A DNA stretch of 60,192 nt from Azoarcus sp. Aa7 (lineage in GTDB: Bacteria > Pseudomonadota > Gammaproteobacteria > Burkholderiales > Rhodocyclaceae), in contig NZ_QVLR01000034.1 in NCBI RefSeq assembly GCF_014822185.1, positions 1 to 60,192 on the forward strand, written 5' to 3'. Made by a program: the position numbers and the translations under genes. Positions 32,813 to 42,213 of the stretch are shown one piece after another. Every line of letters begins with the position of its first letter. Positions within the stretch are counted from its first letter, which is position 1. A model generated the notes under the pieces. It had not been told where the DNA came from. It did not search any database and saw only the letters and a program-made list of their open reading frames with translations.

Positions 32813-35569
32813 TCAGGCCGCCTGCCTCACCTCTTCCGGTTCCTCGTTCTCTTCGTGGATGATGACGATGCCATTGTCGCCGTCGAGCGTGATCGTCGCG
32901 CCGTCGGGAACGCGTTGCAGCGCGCCCTCGATCTGCACCCCCGGCAGGCCGTATTCGCGGGCGAGCAGCGCGCCGTGGCTGATGAGGCCGCCGGTCTCGA
33001 GCACGATGCCCTTGATCAGCATGAAGACCGAGGTCCAGCCCGGGTCGGTGGCATGCACGATCAGGATGTCGCCCTGCTTGACGCGCCCGATCTGCGACAG
33101 CTCCTGAACCACGCGCGCCGTCCCGGTGACCTTGCCGACGCTGGTCGTTTTGCCGCGCAACACACCGTCGCCCGAGATCTCCGGCTGGTCGATCGGCGCC
33201 GGCCGGCCGAACTGCAGGTAGGGCGCGGGATGCACCGCCTTGGTATCGATCTTGTCGAAGTTCTTCCGGCGTGCGTCGATCTTGGCGCGGCAGAGCTTCG
33301 TATTCGCCGTCCCCTCGAGCACCCCGTACAACTCTTCCATCGTCAGGAAATAGCACTCGCGCATTTCCGCGAGCAGGCCCCGCTCGACGCAGCGCCGCCC
33401 GATCTCCTCGAACCCGAGCTTGATGTCGTACGTCGACCAGTCCATGACTTCGCGCTCGTTGTCGCGGTATTCGAGGCTGTGGTGCGAGAAATCGATCAGG
33501 AACTTGAACAGCTTCGCCTTGAAGACGCCGAGTCCGGGCTGCGCACGCAGGTTGTCATGGACGTGGCGGATCGTCTCTTCCAGCCGCTCGCGCATGCGAT
33601 GCTCCTGGATGCGCGGGTCCGGGGTGCCCATCAGCGCCGGGATGATGCGCAGGTCGACCATCGGGTCGTCGGCGCGGCGATCGAAGTAGATGTCGCGGTC
33701 CGGATGCCCGCGATGGCCGCGCAGCCGCACGTGCTCGGCATACCTTGCGCGGAACGCCGGGCCGTCGATGCATTGGTCGAGATACTCGAAGAAGCGCGCG
33801 TCGGGGTATTTGGCGAGGAGCGACCTCAGCTCGGGCGAGCGGTGGATCATGTCCGCCAGCTCCCACACCGCGAAGTTGTCTTCGGAGGTAATGGTCGGAT
33901 TGCGCGTGCCCGTCACGAGGTCCATGAAAACGGTCGGCCGCCCGCCGTCGTACCAGTTCTCGGTGATCCAGGCGATCCATCCGAGCGACTCGCGCATGTA
34001 CCACAGCAGTCCGTTCCACGGCGGATCGTAGGAGGAGATCTCCAGCCGCATGACGTCCGCGATGTGGCGCTTGAGTTCGCCGTCCGACATCGCCGCAAAC
34101 TCGCTGCGCGAACGCGGGCGCGTCGCCTCGCGGTATTCCTTGTTGTCGATGAAGTCGTCGCGGATCGCCTTCCACCAGTTGTATCCCATGTCAGGGCGGT
34201 TCGCCTCGACCTTCAGGAACATCTCGATGTAGCGGTCCCAGTCGAAGGACGCCTTGAGCGCCTCCTCGTGCCAGTCCTTGGGGATCTTGTGCAGCATGCC
34301 CGCGCGCAGCTGCGGCGGGACGGCGGCCTTGATCAGTTCCAGATCATTCCTGCAGTTGTAGTAGGAAACGCCCTTGTTGTAGATCCACAGGCGCCCCGAC
34401 GTGTAATCCAGTTCCGGGTAGCCGAAGGCATGCACGCCCAGGCTGTGGCACTGGTTGAGGCCCCAGCAGCGCCAGGAGAACATCAGCGGCGAGATGGCGC
34501 CGGTCCACATTTCTTCCGGGAAGGTCCGCGACCAGATCGCGTCGTGCGGCGTCGCCTCGTCGTTGCCCTGCACGCTCTCGGTGACGTCCGCGTCCCAGGA
34601 GAACTCGACGCCGGTGACCGGGCGCGCCTGCAGCACGAAGAACTCGCCCCCCGCATAGGCCCATTCGATGTCCTGCGGGAAATCCTCGTAGGCGGCCTGG
34701 ATGCGGCGACCGAGGTCGGCCAGCTGCGCAACCTGTCCGTCATCGAACGTGAAGGCCTTGGACTTCGCCTCCTCGACATCCTTCTCGACCGTCCCGACGC
34801 CGGTCACGGGATTGCGCACGGTCATCACCAGCTTGGTACCGAGCGTGCGCTCCAGCACCTTGAGCGTCTTGTGGCGCACGATGTACTCGTCCGGGGTGAC
34901 GATGCCGGACACGATTGCTTCGCCCAGCCCCCAGCTCGCGTTGATGAGGATCTGGTCGGTGGCGGTATTGATCGGGTTGCCGGTGAACATCACGCCCGAC
35001 ACCTCGGACTCCACCATGGTCTGTACGACTACCGCGATCGAAGGGAACTGATTGAATCCCTGCGTCTTGCGGTAGGAGACCGCGCGCGCCGTCCACAGGC
35101 TTGCCCAGCAACGCTTCACGGCGTCGATGAGACACTCCCGGCCCCGGATATCCAGGTACGTGTCGTGCAGGCCGGCAAACGAGGCCCCCTCGAGGTCCTC
35201 GGCGGTTCCGGAGGAGCGGACCGCCACGAAGATCTGGTCTCCCAGACCCGCATAACCGGCAATGATCTGCTCGGCGATCACCGACGGCATGTCCACTTCG
35301 ACAATCCAGCTGCGGATGCGCTGAACAGATTCTTCCAGCGCATTGGCGTCACCGTAGTCGATCGAAGACAGCGCGCTTGCGATCCGTTCCTTCAGGCTTT
35401 CGATGTGTGCCGCGTAGGCCGCGGTGGATACGACGAATCCCGGTGGTACGTCGAAACCGCCCTGGGTGAGCCTCCCGAGGTTGGCCCCTTTGCCCCCCAC
35501 CTGATTCAGGTCGGTGCCTTCAGGCGTGGCGAATGCGATTGTGTACTGCGCTGCTATTGTATTTTCCAT
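32813..35569 (-). CDS. PEP-synthase-family ATP-dependent phosphotransferase (rifampin-phosphotransferase-like layout)
   Basis: The product has 918 residues. The N-terminal ATP-grasp domain is clear: NQVGGKGANLGRLTQGGFDV, VAVRSSGTAEDLEGASFAGL, QILINASWGLGEAIVSGIVT and EFFVLQARPVT. A middle region of about 450 residues is unlike PEP synthase. The swivelling phospho-histidine domain is at the C terminus (ATDPGWTSVFMLIKGIVLET, GGLISHGALLAREYGLPGV, catalytic His). The PEP-binding TIM barrel of true PEP synthase is missing. The order ATP-grasp - middle - His domain is that of rifampin phosphotransferase, and the two active modules are those of phenylphosphate synthase. It may therefore phosphorylate a hydroxyl group of a catabolic intermediate. 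It is placed between a TetR regulator and transport operon A. Confidence 0.8.
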   Translation of the reverse strand: MENTIAAQYTIAFATPEGTDLNQVGGKGANLGRLTQGGFDVPPGFVVSTAAYAAHIESLKERIASALSSIDYGDANALEESVQRIRSWIVEVDMPSVIAEQIIAGYAGLGDQIFVAVRSSGTAEDLEGASFAGLHDTYLDIRGRECLIDAVKRCWASLWTARAVSYRKTQGFNQFPSIAVVVQTMVESEVSGVMFTGNPINTATDQILINASWGLGEAIVSGIVTPDEYIVRHKTLKVLERTLGTKLVMTVRNPVTGVGTVEKDVEEAKSKAFTFDDGQVAQLADLGRRIQAAYEDFPQDIEWAYAGGEFFVLQARPVTGVEFSWDADVTESVQGNDEATPHDAIWSRTFPEEMWTGAISPLMFSWRCWGLNQCHSLGVHAFGYPELDYTSGRLWIYNKGVSYYNCRNDLELIKAAVPPQLRAGMLHKIPKDWHEEALKASFDWDRYIEMFLKVEANRPDMGYNWWKAIRDDFIDNKEYREATRPRSRSEFAAMSDGELKRHIADVMRLEISSYDPPWNGLLWYMRESLGWIAWITENWYDGGRPTVFMDLVTGTRNPTITSEDNFAVWELADMIHRSPELRSLLAKYPDARFFEYLDQCIDGPAFRARYAEHVRLRGHRGHPDRDIYFDRRADDPMVDLRIIPALMGTPDPRIQEHRMRERLEETIRHVHDNLRAQPGLGVFKAKLFKFLIDFSHHSLEYRDNEREVMDWSTYDIKLGFEEIGRRCVERGLLAEMRECYFLTMEELYGVLEGTANTKLCRAKIDARRKNFDKIDTKAVHPAPYLQFGRPAPIDQPEISGDGVLRGKTTSVGKVTGTARVVQELSQIGRVKQGDILIVHATDPGWTSVFMLIKGIVLETGGLISHGALLAREYGLPGVQIEGALQRVPDGATITLDGDNGIVIIHEENEEPEEVRQAA

Positions 35570-35717
35570 CTGTCTCGTCTCCTGTTTCTCTCCCTTTCAA
35601 TGCGGAAAGGGTGTGCTTGCGTGAAGTTGTCCTGCCCTTGCTCCTTGTGTTTGCCGGCTGCGGGAGCGTCCCCAACCAGTCATTGCTGCTCGTTCAATTG
35701 CACATGCGACGATCCGG

Positions 35718-36437
35718 TCAGACATCGCCGAGGTGATGCCCCGGAGGCGCGGACAGCGCCGCGGCCATCATCTCGATGGAGTCCTCGAACAAGTCGTCGA
35801 TGGGGAGATTCGATTCCTGCTTGCGGCCGGAATGCTGGATCAATGCATTGAGGAACATCGAACCAACGCTCTCGAGCCGCAGCCAGAAACGCCGCCGGCC
35901 GAGAAACTCGAGGCGCTGGCCCAGCAGCCTGATCGCGCGCCGGAAGGCAACGGTGTTCGGCGACTCGTAATCCACCGGGTGTTGCACGCCGCGCGGGCGG
36001 TGCGTCGTCAGATACGCCGCATGCAGCTTGATGTAGCTGATGTCGTGCTGATCGCGGTAGAGCCGGAAATTGGGTTCGAAACAGATCCTGAGCAGCCAGC
36101 GCAAATCGCCCAGGCGGTCCTGCGCTTCCGCCTGCTCCAGCATTTCCTGCCGCTGCGGTTGAAGCTGCCCTTCGCGAAACTCGAAGATTGCGGACAACAG
36201 GCCCAGCTTGTTCCCGAAGTGGTACTGCACCACGTTGTTGTTCTTCTGCTGCGCGGCTTCGCTGATGGCGCGCAAGCCGACGGCGTCGATCCCGAAGTCG
36301 CCGAACAACCTTTCCGCAGCAAATATCAACGCCATCTGGGTTCGCTCGCTTTTCCCGAGAGGCTGCTGCAGATCCGCGGCTTCTACCGCGTCCGTCGTTT
36401 CGTCGTTCTCGTCTGCTTGAATACGATTATTTCGCAT
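35718..36437 (-). CDS. TetR-family regulator upstream of the PEP-synthase-like gene
   Basis: The product has 239 residues. The DNA-binding part (ALIFAAERLFGDFGIDAVGL, then RAISEAAQQKNNNVVQYHFG NKLGLLSAIF) is a TetR helix-turn-helix, followed by a helical ligand domain with DISYIKLHAAYL. It is transcribed in the same direction as the phosphotransferase gene, 148 bases before it, and divergently from the aldehyde dehydrogenase. An 8-base-arm palindrome lies 50 bases upstream of its start. Confidence 0.88.
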   Translation of the reverse strand: MRNNRIQADENDETTDAVEAADLQQPLGKSERTQMALIFAAERLFGDFGIDAVGLRAISEAAQQKNNNVVQYHFGNKLGLLSAIFEFREGQLQPQRQEMLEQAEAQDRLGDLRWLLRICFEPNFRLYRDQHDISYIKLHAAYLTTHRPRGVQHPVDYESPNTVAFRRAIRLLGQRLEFLGRRRFWLRLESVGSMFLNALIQHSGRKQESNLPIDDLFEDSIEMMAAALSAPPGHHLGDV

Positions 36438-36803
36438 GGATCGCAGTCTCTTCTTTCGTTCAATTTAAGTCAACTGCCTTATTTCTAGTTTTCGACAGGC
36501 GAAAACTCAAGGACTTTTTTGTATTTCGCGACATGGATTACGTCGCATGTCTTAGATTGGCGCACTTTTGCTGCTTACGCCGCAGTTCGGTCCTTGAACC
36601 CTTGTGCGCACCGGGCGCGATAGCCGCACCCTTCGTTGCTTGGCTGATTTCCAAGGGAATCGACCCCGGAATCCGCGGCAACGATCACCGCTTGCACATT
36701 TCGTATGTTGGCGTATCGTATTGCCAGCTACCGCATTTACTGCACGGATTGGCTCGCGCTCTTCCGTGACTCCCAACCTGATAGAGAAAAGGAGACATCG
36801 GGC
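36438..36803. promoter_or_regulatory. Divergent intergenic region between TetR and aldehyde dehydrogenase genes
   Basis: At 36487-36507 AGTTTTCG-ACAGG-CGAAAACT is a perfect 8-base-arm inverted repeat, a good candidate TetR operator. A second, weaker one is GCGAC ... GTCGC around 36525-36545. The last part carries AAAAGGAGA, the ribosome-binding site of the aldehyde dehydrogenase. No gene is seen in it. Confidence 0.55.
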
Positions 36804-38240
36804 ATGAACGGCAACAGACAGTCCTTCTTCATCGACGGCGAGTGGCACAAGCCGGCCTCGTCCGCACGTATCGAGGTGATCAACGCCGCTACCGAGGAAG
36901 TCATCGGTGTCGTGCCCGATGGCAGCGAAGCCGACATCGATCGGGCCGTGGCCGCGGCACGCCGCGCGCTGACGGCTCCATCCTGGGGCGGGCTCGGTGC
37001 GGCCGAACGTGCCGCGGCGATGCTGCGTTTCGCCGACGCCATCGAAAAGCGCGGCCCCGAGCTGGCCCGCTCGGTGAGCATGCAGAACGGCATGCCGATC
37101 AACGTCGCCGACCAACTGGAGAGCGGTTTCGTCGTCGCGATGCTGCGCTACTACGCCGCCCTCGCGAAGGACATGGTGGTCGAGGAAAGCCGCCCTTCCC
37201 CGATGGGCTTCACCTCGCTGGTGCGCCGCGAACCGGTCGGCGTCGTCGGCGCCATCGTGCCGTGGAACTTCCCCGTCGCGCTGTCGATGATGAAGATCGG
37301 CCCCGCGCTGGCGGCCGGCTGCACGATCGTGCTGAAACCCTCGCCCGGAACGGTGCTGGACAGCTACATCCTCGCCGAAGCGGCCGAAGAGGCTCGCTTG
37401 CCCGCAGGCGTGGTGAATTGGGTCCCGGGTGGCCGCGAGCTCGGCGCGTACCTGGTCGCGCACCCCGGCGTCGACAAGGTGGCGTTCACCGGCTCGAGCG
37501 CGGCGGGACGCATCATCGCGCAGGAATGCGGCCGCCTGCTGCGCCCGGTGACGCTCGAATTGGGCGGGAAGTCGGCCGCCATCGTGCTGGAGGACGCCGA
37601 CCTCGGAGCCCTCGTCGCGGGCCTGCCGACCTCCTCCATCCTCAACAACGGCCAGGCCTGCTTCTCCTGCACCCGCATCCTGGCGCCGGCGAACCGCTAC
37701 GATGAGGTGGTCGAGGCGGTCGCAGGCGCGGTGGCTGCACTCGTCGTCGGCGACCCGCTGCAGCGTGACACCCAGATTGGCCCGATGGCATCCGCGATCC
37801 ATCGCGACCGCGTGCAGGGCTACATCGCCAAGGGCGAGGGCGAGGCCCGTCTGGTGGCCGGCGGCGGCACGGTGGACCGCCAGCGCGGCTGGTTCGTGCA
37901 GCCCACGGTGTTCGCCGATGTCGACAACAACGCAACGATCGCGCGCGAGGAGATCTTCGGCCCCGTGCTGTCGATCATCCGTTACGACGGCGAGGACGAG
38001 GCGGCGCGCATTGCCAACGAGTCGGAATACGGCCTGGGCGGCACCATCTGGTCCACCGATCGTGCCCACGCAGTCGAACTCGCGCGACGCATCGAGACGG
38101 GAACGCTGGGGATCAATGGCTACATGCCCGACCTCAACGCACCCTTCGGCGGCATCAAGGCGAGCGGCCTCGGACGCGAGCTCGGCCCCGAGTCGGTGGC
38201 CGGGTACCAGCGCTACAAGTCGATCTACCAGCTCGGCTGA
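36804..38240 (+). CDS. NAD(P)-dependent aldehyde dehydrogenase
   Basis: The product has 478 residues from the ATG after AAGGAGA; an upstream extension of the frame has no ribosome site. Catalytic residues are seen: Glu252 in TLELGGKS and Cys286 in NNGQACFSCTR. The cofactor site is GAIVPWNFPVALSMMKIGPA, LKPSPGTVLDSYILAE and FTGSSAAGR. The C terminus has the usual APFGGIKASGLGRELG. It is placed opposite the TetR gene and could oxidise the aldehyde made by the alcohol dehydrogenase of operon A. Confidence 0.93.
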   Translation: MNGNRQSFFIDGEWHKPASSARIEVINAATEEVIGVVPDGSEADIDRAVAAARRALTAPSWGGLGAAERAAAMLRFADAIEKRGPELARSVSMQNGMPINVADQLESGFVVAMLRYYAALAKDMVVEESRPSPMGFTSLVRREPVGVVGAIVPWNFPVALSMMKIGPALAAGCTIVLKPSPGTVLDSYILAEAAEEARLPAGVVNWVPGGRELGAYLVAHPGVDKVAFTGSSAAGRIIAQECGRLLRPVTLELGGKSAAIVLEDADLGALVAGLPTSSILNNGQACFSCTRILAPANRYDEVVEAVAGAVAALVVGDPLQRDTQIGPMASAIHRDRVQGYIAKGEGEARLVAGGGTVDRQRGWFVQPTVFADVDNNATIAREEIFGPVLSIIRYDGEDEAARIANESEYGLGGTIWSTDRAHAVELARRIETGTLGINGYMPDLNAPFGGIKASGLGRELGPESVAGYQRYKSIYQLG

Positions 38241-38406
38241 TCGGCACAGGATGAACGGCAGGACCGCACGCCGGGTCGCGTTCGTCGGCCCTGCGCAAGG
38301 GGATCGCCGCCTCTACCTGTACCCGGCTACGCGGCGCGCCCCGCTTCACACAGGGGAACATGAACCGTTCCGCGGAACAGCGGGCGCGCGGTCCGGATCA
38401 GCAAGC

Positions 38407-38551
38407 GTAGGTTGGGTTGAGCGCAGCGAAGCCCAACACCCCCGCGGCCACGCACAAATGCCCCTCGATGGGCACGGCCGCCGCCGACATTGAACGCCTG
38501 TGCATGATCGGCCGCCCGATGTTGGGCTTCGCTGCGCTCAACCCAACCTAC
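38407..38551. repeat. REP pair 1 (inverted), left of the RAYT gene
   Basis: A 32-base element at 38407-38438, starting GTAGGTTGGGTTGAGCGCAG, recurs as a perfect inverted copy at 38520-38551. Each contains its own stem (TTGGGTT / AGCCCAA-type). The spacer of about 80 bases is similar to that of pair 2, so the whole unit is a REPIN/BIME. A degenerate half element is at about 38625-38660. Confidence 0.85.
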
Positions 38552-38714
38552 GCCTGGAACAACCGAAGTCGATACTCGCCCGTCACCGATGCCATCGACG
38601 TATTCATAATCTGACGGCATTATATTGAGCTTCGCCATGCTCAGCCCAACCTACCCCAACCGATGTCGGTGAGATGAAACCCAACGTACATCGTGACGCT
38701 GTCGCCAAACACCT

Positions 38715-39233
38715 GTGATGCTTTACCGTCGATCGCTCATCCCCGGAGGCACGTTCTTCTTCACTGTGAATCTCACGGATCGGCGAGGCGATTTACTGAC
38801 CACCCACATCGCTTCGCTGCGTGCGGCCACCCGCCTGGTTCTGCAACACCATCCCTTTGAAATCGTCGCGATGGTGGTGTTGCCCGACCACCTGCACGCC
38901 ATCTGGCGGCTGCCCGATGGGGATGCGGACTTTCCCACCCGCTGGGCACTCATCAAGGCGGGCTTTTCGCGGGGCTTGCCCAAGACCGAAGCGATACGGG
39001 CCAGCCGTTCGGGCAAGCGCGAGCGCGGCATCTGGCAGCGGCGCTATTGGGAACATCAGATCCGCGACGACGACGATCTCGCCCGCCATGTGGCCTACGT
39101 GCATTTCAACCCGGTCAAGCACGGATACGTCGGGCAGGCCGTCGATTGGCCTTATTCGTCTATTCACCGATTCATTCGCGCGGGAACGATCCCGGCGACG
39201 TGGGGCGTTGATCAAAACCGTAGGTTGGGTTGA
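38715..39233 (+). CDS. REP-associated tyrosine transposase (RAYT, TnpA_REP)
   Basis: The product has 172 residues. The HUH motif is DHLHAIW (His59, His61); the nucleophile should be Tyr128 in AYVHFNPVKHG by alignment with E. coli YafM. Also family-typical are RRYWEHQIRDDDDL and DWPYSSIHRF. RAYTs are single-copy transposases thought to move or maintain REP elements. Here the gene lies exactly between two REP pairs, and its TGA stop lies within a REP. Size and motifs look intact, so it is probably functional. Confidence 0.92.
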   Translation: MMLYRRSLIPGGTFFFTVNLTDRRGDLLTTHIASLRAATRLVLQHHPFEIVAMVVLPDHLHAIWRLPDGDADFPTRWALIKAGFSRGLPKTEAIRASRSGKRERGIWQRRYWEHQIRDDDDLARHVAYVHFNPVKHGYVGQAVDWPYSSIHRFIRAGTIPATWGVDQNRRLG

Positions 39234-39365
39234 GCGCAGCGAAGCCCAACATCCACCGCCGCCGCGCATAAACGCCGCTTGATGTTTGCGGCCGTCACCG
39301 ACATCGAACGTCCGTGCGTGATCGGCCGCCCGATGTTGGGCGTCGCTACGCTCAACCCAACCTAC
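39220..39365. repeat. REP pair 2 (inverted), right of the RAYT gene
   Basis: The same 32-base element occurs at 39220-39251 (identical to pair 1) and inverted at 39334-39365 with two mismatches (CGTCGCTACG for CTTCGCTGCG). The first element supplies the RAYT stop codon and the second supplies the stop of the norF-like fragment. Confidence 0.85.
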
Positions 39366-39653
39366 GCCCACTGCAGCGCGAGGATCCAGATCTCGTAGAA
39401 CATCCGCAAGGCGACCGGCGCCGCCTTCAGCTCCATGAAATGCAGGAACACCAACCGGCACTTGATGAGTGCGATCAGCATGACGCCGAACACCCTCAGC
39501 CGACCGATGCCGTGATGCTCGGCAATCCACCAGCTCCCCACCGTCATTCGTCAGCATCATGATCCCGTTCGAGATCTTGCCGGCGTATTCGACGATCTTT
39601 GTCACCGCAAAGCCGCTGCTGACGAGCATCGCCAACAACAACCAGCGACGCAT
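39362..39653 (-). pseudogene. Collapsed second norE-norF-like pair
   Basis: On the minus strand 39653-39545 encodes MRRWLLLAMLVSSGFAVTKI VEYAGKISNGIMMLTND, matching the intact NorE-like protein from its third helix. The following frame (39547-39362) encodes WWIAEHHGIG and VMLIALIKCRLVFLHFMELK AAP, matching the NorF-like protein. The start of norE, its last two helices and the first residues of norF are missing, so a deletion joined the two genes. The norF end is cut by the REP at 39334-39365, where its TAG lies. It no longer encodes functional subunits. Confidence 0.8.
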
Positions 39654-39732
39654 TTCGGCCCGCCTGCGCCGACGCGACCGAGACTGATAGGCCCGGCGCG
39701 GTGCGCGTCCCCTCGCGGCCCGCCCGAGAAAT

Positions 39733-41301
39733 TCAGGCCTCGCTGACCTCGACCGGCGCGAACTGCTTGCGCAGCGCCGTCTTCAGGATCTTTCCGGTCG
39801 GTGTCATCGGCAGGCTGGGCGCGAAGATGATCTGCTTGGGCGCCTTGTAGGCTGCGATCATCTGCCGGCAGTGCGCGATCAGCTCGTCCTCGGTCGGCGA
39901 CTTGTGGTCGACGGGAACGATGATCGCGGTGACGCGCTCGCCCCAGCGCTCGTCGGGCAGGCCGATCACTGCGACCTGCGATACCGCGGGATGCTTGCTG
40001 AGCGCCTGTTCGACCTCGGTCGAATAGACGTTCTCGCCGCCCGAAATGATCATGTCCTTGGTGCGATCAACGAGATAGAGCAGGCCGTCGGCATCGCGAT
40101 AGCCGGCGTCGCCGGTGCGGTACCAGCCGCCGGACAGGGCGGCTTCGGTCTGCGTCGGCTTGTTCAGGTAGCCCTTGAACATCGCCGGCGAGCGCACCAC
40201 GAACTCGCCGATCTCGCCGTCGGGCAGTTCGTCGCCCGCCGCGCTCAATATCCGCACTTCGACGAGCGGTACCGGCGTGCCGCAGGACTTCAGCTTGCGG
40301 TCGTCATTCAGGTCGTGCTGTTCGGGCCGCAGCAGGGTCACGGCCCCGCAGGTCTCGGTCGCACCATAGAACTGCATGAAGTCGCAGCGTAGCGTGCCGA
40401 TTGCCCGCTTCAGCAACGGAGAGGTGATCGGCGAGCCGGCATACATCACCAGGCGCAGCGACGACAGGTCGGTCTTCGCGACGTCGGGATGGTCCAGGAT
40501 CATCTGGATCGCGGTCGGCACGAGGCAGCAGATCGTGGGCTTGTCGCGTTCGATCGTCGCGAGCAGCGCGGGGATGTCGAGCCCGCCGAGGATCGTCAGC
40601 GGCACGCCGTTGTACAGTCCTTGCAGCGACAGGCCGGTGCCGACGAGATGGAAGTTCGGCATCACGAACATCATCACGTCCTTGTCCTGCCAGCGGAAAG
40701 CCGGTTCCAGGTGTTCGCACAGGCGCATGAAGTTGATGCCGCCGTGCGTGAGTTCCACACCCTTGGGCTGGCCGGTCGTGCCCGAAGTGTAGAGCAGCAG
40801 CGCCGTATCCTCGGGACGCACCTCGACGCGCGGGTCGACGTCGCTGCAGGCGGCCATGCGCGTCTTCAACGGGCTAGCGGCATCCGAAGCGGAGTCGAAC
40901 TCGACGATGCCGAAGCGGACGGTACAGGTCTCGCGCACCCGCTCGACCAACGGGACGAACTCGCGATCGACGAGAATCAACGGCGGGGCGGCATCCTCGA
41001 TGACCGCCTGCAATTCGAGGGCAGAAAGGCGCCAGTTCAGCGGCAGCAGCGCACAGCCGGCCTTGCTGGCGCCGAACATCGCCTCGAAATACTCGATCGA
41101 GTTCTTGCCGTAGAAGCCGATCACCTCACCGCGGATCAGCCCGGCGTCGATGAATAGATTGGCGATCCGGCTGGACGCCTGATCGAGCTCACGGAAAGTC
41201 TGGCGGCGGCGGACGTTCATCAGCGCGACGCGGTCGCCGCCGGTTCGGCCGTGAAAGCGGGGGATGTCCGCCAGGGAGGCAATGTCAGCATAGCGCCACA
41301 T
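39733..41301 (-). CDS. Acyl-CoA synthetase (ANL superfamily, long-chain/aryl type)
   Basis: The product has about 522 residues from the ATG at 41301, which follows GAGGTG; a GTG at 41343, overlapping the previous stop by 4 bases, would add 14 residues. Motifs: the AMP-binding P-loop LLLYTSGTTGQPKGVELTHG, QFYGATETCG, the A5/A8 region GWYRTGDAGYRDADGLLYLV DRTKDMIISGGENVYSTEVE, and the catalytic lysine in PTGKILKTALRKQF. It activates a carboxylic acid with ATP and CoA. It is the last gene of operon B. Confidence 0.9.
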   Translation of the reverse strand: MWRYADIASLADIPRFHGRTGGDRVALMNVRRRQTFRELDQASSRIANLFIDAGLIRGEVIGFYGKNSIEYFEAMFGASKAGCALLPLNWRLSALELQAVIEDAAPPLILVDREFVPLVERVRETCTVRFGIVEFDSASDAASPLKTRMAACSDVDPRVEVRPEDTALLLYTSGTTGQPKGVELTHGGINFMRLCEHLEPAFRWQDKDVMMFVMPNFHLVGTGLSLQGLYNGVPLTILGGLDIPALLATIERDKPTICCLVPTAIQMILDHPDVAKTDLSSLRLVMYAGSPITSPLLKRAIGTLRCDFMQFYGATETCGAVTLLRPEQHDLNDDRKLKSCGTPVPLVEVRILSAAGDELPDGEIGEFVVRSPAMFKGYLNKPTQTEAALSGGWYRTGDAGYRDADGLLYLVDRTKDMIISGGENVYSTEVEQALSKHPAVSQVAVIGLPDERWGERVTAIIVPVDHKSPTEDELIAHCRQMIAAYKAPKQIIFAPSLPMTPTGKILKTALRKQFAPVEVSEA

Positions 41302-41339
41302 TCGAGACACCTCGTCGAAGTTGGTAGGGGGACAGCGGC

Positions 41340-42128
41340 TCACTCGCCGCGGAACAAGGGTTTGCGTTTTTCGACGAAGGCCAGGATGCCCTCGCGCGCA
41401 TCGGCACCTGCCGCCACGCGCGACAGCGCCTGCGCCTCGTCCTCGAGTTGCGCCTCGTAGGGCTGACTGAGCGCCGTCGCGAACAGACGACGGATCTCGC
41501 CGAACGCGCGCGTCGGACCGGCGGCGAGCCGCGCGGCGGCCGCGGCGGCCGCATCGCCGAGTTCGGCGTCATCGACGACGAAATCGACCATGCCGGTGGC
41601 AGCCGCCTGCTCGGCCGTCAGGGTCTCGCCACACAGCAGGAAGCGCCGCGCACGCGCAACGCCCATGCGGGTGGCCAGCGCCCGCGAGGCGCCCGCATCG
41701 CAGCTGTAACCGATGCTGGGATACGCGGCGCCGAACTTCGCCGAACGGCCGGCATAGACCAGATCGCACGCGCTGATCAGCGCGACTGCGCCGCCCATCG
41801 CGACGCCATGCACGGATGCGATCATCGGCGCGTCGAGGCGCGCGAAACGGGCAAGCCCCGTGTGCAGTGCGCCCGTCCACTGGCGGATCCGCTGCGGCAG
41901 CTCGTCGAGGTTTTCTGCGAACATGCGCACGTCGCCGCCGACGCTGAAATACTTGCCGCGCGCGGTAAGCAGGATCGCGCGCAGATCCTTGCGGCCGGCC
42001 AGCTCGTTGGCGACCGCCAGCCACTCGTTGCAGAACACCTCGTTGAACGGATTGCCCGCGTCGCCCTGGTCGAGGGCGAGCCGGGCGACGCCGTCGCGCA
42101 GTTCGAGGTCTATCGTCTCGTAAGTCAT
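41340..42128 (-). CDS. Enoyl-CoA hydratase/isomerase family protein
   Basis: The product has 262 residues from the ATG at 42128 (GGAGACGGGA upstream). Crotonase motifs: [20 protein letters not shown] (oxyanion hole) and [20 protein letters not shown]. The two catalytic glutamates of classical hydratases are not both obvious ([17 protein letters not shown] replaces GxxPExGxTxxL), so isomerase or another crotonase chemistry is possible. It lies 85 bases after acetoacetyl-CoA synthetase. Confidence 0.85.
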   Translation of the reverse strand: MTYETIDLELRDGVARLALDQGDAGNPFNEVFCNEWLAVANELAGRKDLRAILLTARGKYFSVGGDVRMFAENLDELPQRIRQWTGALHTGLARFARLDAPMIASVHGVAMGGAVALISACDLVYAGRSAKFGAAYPSIGYSCDAGASRALATRMGVARARRFLLCGETLTAEQAAATGMVDFVVDDAELGDAAAAAAARLAAGPTRAFGEIRRLFATALSQPYEAQLEDEAQALSRVAAGADAREGILAFVEKRKPLFRGE

Positions 42129-42213
42129 TCCCGTCTCCTGGTTCCCACCTGCGCTCTTCGGGTTCGTCGCCGAGCGCACGTTTTCTTCGTTTTCGTTACG
42201 ACATCCGACCCGC

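Noticed and set aside
32813-35569. Annotation as true phosphoenolpyruvate synthase
   Set aside because: The phospho-His domain is at the C terminus and the PEP-binding barrel is missing, so gluconeogenic PEP synthesis is unlikely.
32855-35851. A 998-residue open frame on the plus strand
   Set aside because: Antisense to the PEP-synthase-like gene, whose ATP-grasp and phospho-His motifs are clear; the shadow frame has no motif.
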